Of a DNA stretch of 64,000 bases, positions 62,314-64,000 are shown piece by piece. The notes beneath the pieces were generated by a model. The model did no database searches. It had not been told where the DNA came from and was given only the letters and a program-made list of their open reading frames with translations. This DNA comes from Delftia tsuruhatensis NBRC 16741 (GTDB taxonomy: Bacteria > Pseudomonadota > Gammaproteobacteria > Burkholderiales > Burkholderiaceae_C): the NCBI RefSeq assembly GCF_001571325.1, contig NZ_BCTO01000026.1, positions 1 to 64,000 of the forward strand. The letters are read 5' to 3'. The stretch's first letter is position 1; every line of letters starts with the position of its first letter. Position numbers and translations under genes: made by a program.

Positions 62314-63519
62314 TCAGGCCAATGATCGCCTCATGTAGTCGATAAAATCTTTGCAGGAAAGTGCTCTGGAATACAAGAATCCCTGGCCGACATCGGCATC
62401 CATACTCCTGATCATTCCCAGATCATCAACGTCCTCCACTCCCTCAACAACCACCTGTGCCCGAACATCTTTCGCAAGCGACACCGCTTTGCTCAGCACT
62501 CTCTTTGCATGGGCCTGGTTTCTTGCAGCATGCAGCAAAGCCTTGTCAATCTTGATCTGGTTGAAAGGAACGCTAAGCAGGCGCCCTAGGGTCGAGCCGC
62601 CCACGCCAAAGTCATCCATTGCGCACTGAAAGCCACTCATTCGTAAATTCGCAATGACACCGCCCAGAGACTTTTCGAGATCATCCGCCCCATCTTCCGT
62701 CACCTCAAAACCGATATTTTCAGGGGAGACACCTGCATCCCTGATCACGCGCAATGCCGAATCCATCCACTCCCAGGATGCCGCCAGGGAGGCGGATACA
62801 TTGATGCTGCAGATGAACTGCCCTGAAGGTGCTGCCGATTTGATGAAAGAGATGGACTGCAGGAGCATTTGGAGAGTGAGCTCATGCATCAATCCATGGT
62901 CTCCGATGGCCTTCATGAACGCAGCAGGTGGCAACAGTTCCGTGGCCGAAATAGGCCACCGGGCCAAGGCTTCCGCCCCGATGATCCTGCCCGAGCCTGC
63001 ATGATGCAAGGGTTGAAAATGGGCAACGATTTCGCCGCTGTGCAAAGCGTTCGTCAACCTTGCCCTCGGAATCGGCAAGATCGTCCTGGGCTGGCCATCC
63101 GTCTTGGTCCGCCCCAGGATACGCAGCAGGAAATCCCCGTTGACCGGCACCTCTCTTGCCATTCTGGAGCGAGATATTGCACAGACGATGTTGAGTGCCA
63201 GGCTCCGGGCATAGTCAGCGACCGCATGGAATATTCTTGGTTCGCAGCTGCTGACAAGGATGATGGGAACATCCACTTTCGACAGTGCCAGATCATTAAG
63301 CAACTTCATCAGCTTTTCGCCGATGAAATCCATATCCACAAAGGCCGCATCCGCATTGAATTTCTTCAGTTCCGCCAGAAGCTCATCCGGATTGCTGATC
63401 CATTGAATGCCGTGAAAAATTCCTTGCTGTTTGCAACATTGCTGTATCCAATATGGGGCCATCGGATCATTTGTGGCAACGAGCATTCTTTTGCCATGAC
63501 CGGGACTATTTTCTGGCAT
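62314..63519 (-). CDS. Receiver-like/EAL-domain c-di-GMP phosphodiesterase
   Basis: A 401-residue protein. Residues about 10-130 look like a degenerate receiver; residues 150-400 form an EAL domain. Catalytic residues are present: Glu183 in GAEALARW, Asn240 in NVSA, Glu275 in FEVTE, Asp302-Asp303 in MDDFG, Lys323 in QIKID and Glu359 and Glu362 in VVVEGVE, so it is expected to hydrolyse c-di-GMP. Loop 6 is DDFGVGGS in place of the usual DDFGTGYS. It starts inside the end of the upstream response regulator gene (14-base overlap) and is followed by the hybrid kinase after 25 bases. Confidence 0.88.
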   Translation of the reverse strand: MPENSPGHGKRMLVATNDPMAPYWIQQCCKQQGIFHGIQWISNPDELLAELKKFNADAAFVDMDFIGEKLMKLLNDLALSKVDVPIILVSSCEPRIFHAVADYARSLALNIVCAISRSRMAREVPVNGDFLLRILGRTKTDGQPRTILPIPRARLTNALHSGEIVAHFQPLHHAGSGRIIGAEALARWPISATELLPPAAFMKAIGDHGLMHELTLQMLLQSISFIKSAAPSGQFICSINVSASLAASWEWMDSALRVIRDAGVSPENIGFEVTEDGADDLEKSLGGVIANLRMSGFQCAMDDFGVGGSTLGRLLSVPFNQIKIDKALLHAARNQAHAKRVLSKAVSLAKDVRAQVVVEGVEDVDDLGMIRSMDADVGQGFLYSRALSCKDFIDYMRRSLA

Positions 63520-64000
63520 CAATCCATCCCATCTCTATTCCATAGCGAATGAGGTCAATGTCCTTGCGGATGCCCAGTTTATTCATGACCGCCACCTTGT
63601 GCGTACTGACCGTCTTGATGCTGCGATAGAGTTTTTTCGCTATTTCAGACACTGTCATTCCAGAAATGAAAAGCAGCAGAACTTCCTCTTCACGCTTTGA
63701 CAGTTCTATCGATGTTCGTACCGCCCCGAGCCATTCGCCGCCAAGCAGTTTGCTTGCGCTCGGCGAAATGAATTGACCATCTGTGTATGCCGCATAGATC
63801 GCCGGCACCAGGCTCCCCAAAGAATCTGTTTTATGGACTATCCTGTAGATCCCCTGATTGGCAAGCGACTTGATGATCCCAATATTCTCAATCATTGTCA
63901 GCATCACGATCTTGACGCCGGGAAATCGTCGCCGGATGACATTCAGCATGACCAGGCCGTCGCCATAGGTTCCGCCGGGCATTGAATAATCAGTCACCAG
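63506..64000 (-). CDS. NarL/RcsB-type response regulator (5' end beyond window)
   Basis: The last 165 codons of a response regulator whose start lies beyond the right edge. The phosphoacceptor Asp is visible in VTDYSMPGG at the very edge, followed by the VVLTM-like segment VMLTM, the Lys of IVHKTD, and a LuxR-type HTH (LSKREEEVLLLFISGM, KTVSTHKVAVMNKLG). It is a paralogue of the regulator at 58,615. It overlaps the EAL gene start, so RR-EAL-kinase-RR appear to form one operon. Confidence 0.9.
   Translation of the reverse strand: MVTDYSMPGGTYGDGLVMLNVIRRRFPGVKIVMLTMIENIGIIKSLANQGIYRIVHKTDSLGSLVPAIYAAYTDGQFISPSASKLLGGEWLGAVRTSIELSKREEEVLLLFISGMTVSEIAKKLYRSIKTVSTHKVAVMNKLGIRKDIDLIRYGIEMGWIDARK

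Overview
This is about 64 kb of a GC-rich proteobacterial chromosome, most likely a beta-proteobacterium of the Comamonadaceae (Delftia/Comamonas/Acidovorax-like). The pointers are a Bug-type periplasmic receptor, an AspT/AspD aspartate operon, a short H-NS-like protein, many solitary catabolic operons with LysR/LacI/TetR regulators, and strong GC preference at third codon positions. Genus is inference. I saw no rRNA, tRNA or CRISPR array.

Layout. 1-9.5 kb: housekeeping and small-stress genes (NAD(P)-binding protein, flavin reductase, two lipoproteins, two tandem LuxR-type regulators, a SprT-like protein, OsmC, an MFS exporter). 9.5-14.6 kb (- strand): a three-gene operon resembling a multi-component alpha-pore-forming cytolysin: a leaderless helical protein with a central hydrophobic segment, an 817-residue protein of similar plan, and an exported protein ending in a ricin-like lectin domain. 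15.1-24.7 kb: an accessory region containing an Mrr-type nuclease, an AT-rich two-gene system (alpha/beta-hydrolase fused to a P-loop NTPase, then an AAA-like ATPase with helical repeats), a DUF1232 gene split by a 264-bp MITE, and a putative membrane toxin followed by two paralogous immunity-like proteins. This region and the cytolysin operon are the most novel parts.

24.7-37.4 kb: metabolic genes. These are a haem-oxygenase-like iron enzyme; a LacI-controlled sugar-acid operon (Bug receptor, HpcH/HpaI aldolase, IlvD/Edd dehydratase); the aspT-aspD pair, which converts aspartate to alanine + CO2 and exchanges the two; and a DMT exporter divergent from a LysR regulator. 37.4-44.2 kb (- strand): a heavy-metal RND efflux operon (His-rich membrane protein, adaptor, pump, outer-membrane factor) ending near a small metallopeptidase. 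44.4-51.6 kb: an HTH-nitroreductase fusion, a bestrophin-like channel, a DUF4287 protein, two alpha/beta hydrolases, a sugar-phosphate isomerase-like protein, TetR and an acyl-CoA dehydrogenase-like protein. 51.7-55.9 kb (- strand): a three-gene periplasmic molybdenum hydroxylase (2Fe-2S subunit, Tat-exported Mo subunit, triheme cytochrome c) closed by a strong terminator.

56.5-64 kb: a small membrane protein behind a perfect LexA-type box, an H-NS-like protein, then a signalling block: a pseudo-receiver/HPt protein, two NarL/RcsB-type response regulators, a 977-residue hybrid histidine kinase and an EAL-domain protein. This is probably one phosphorelay coupled to c-di-GMP turnover; the last regulator runs off the window end.
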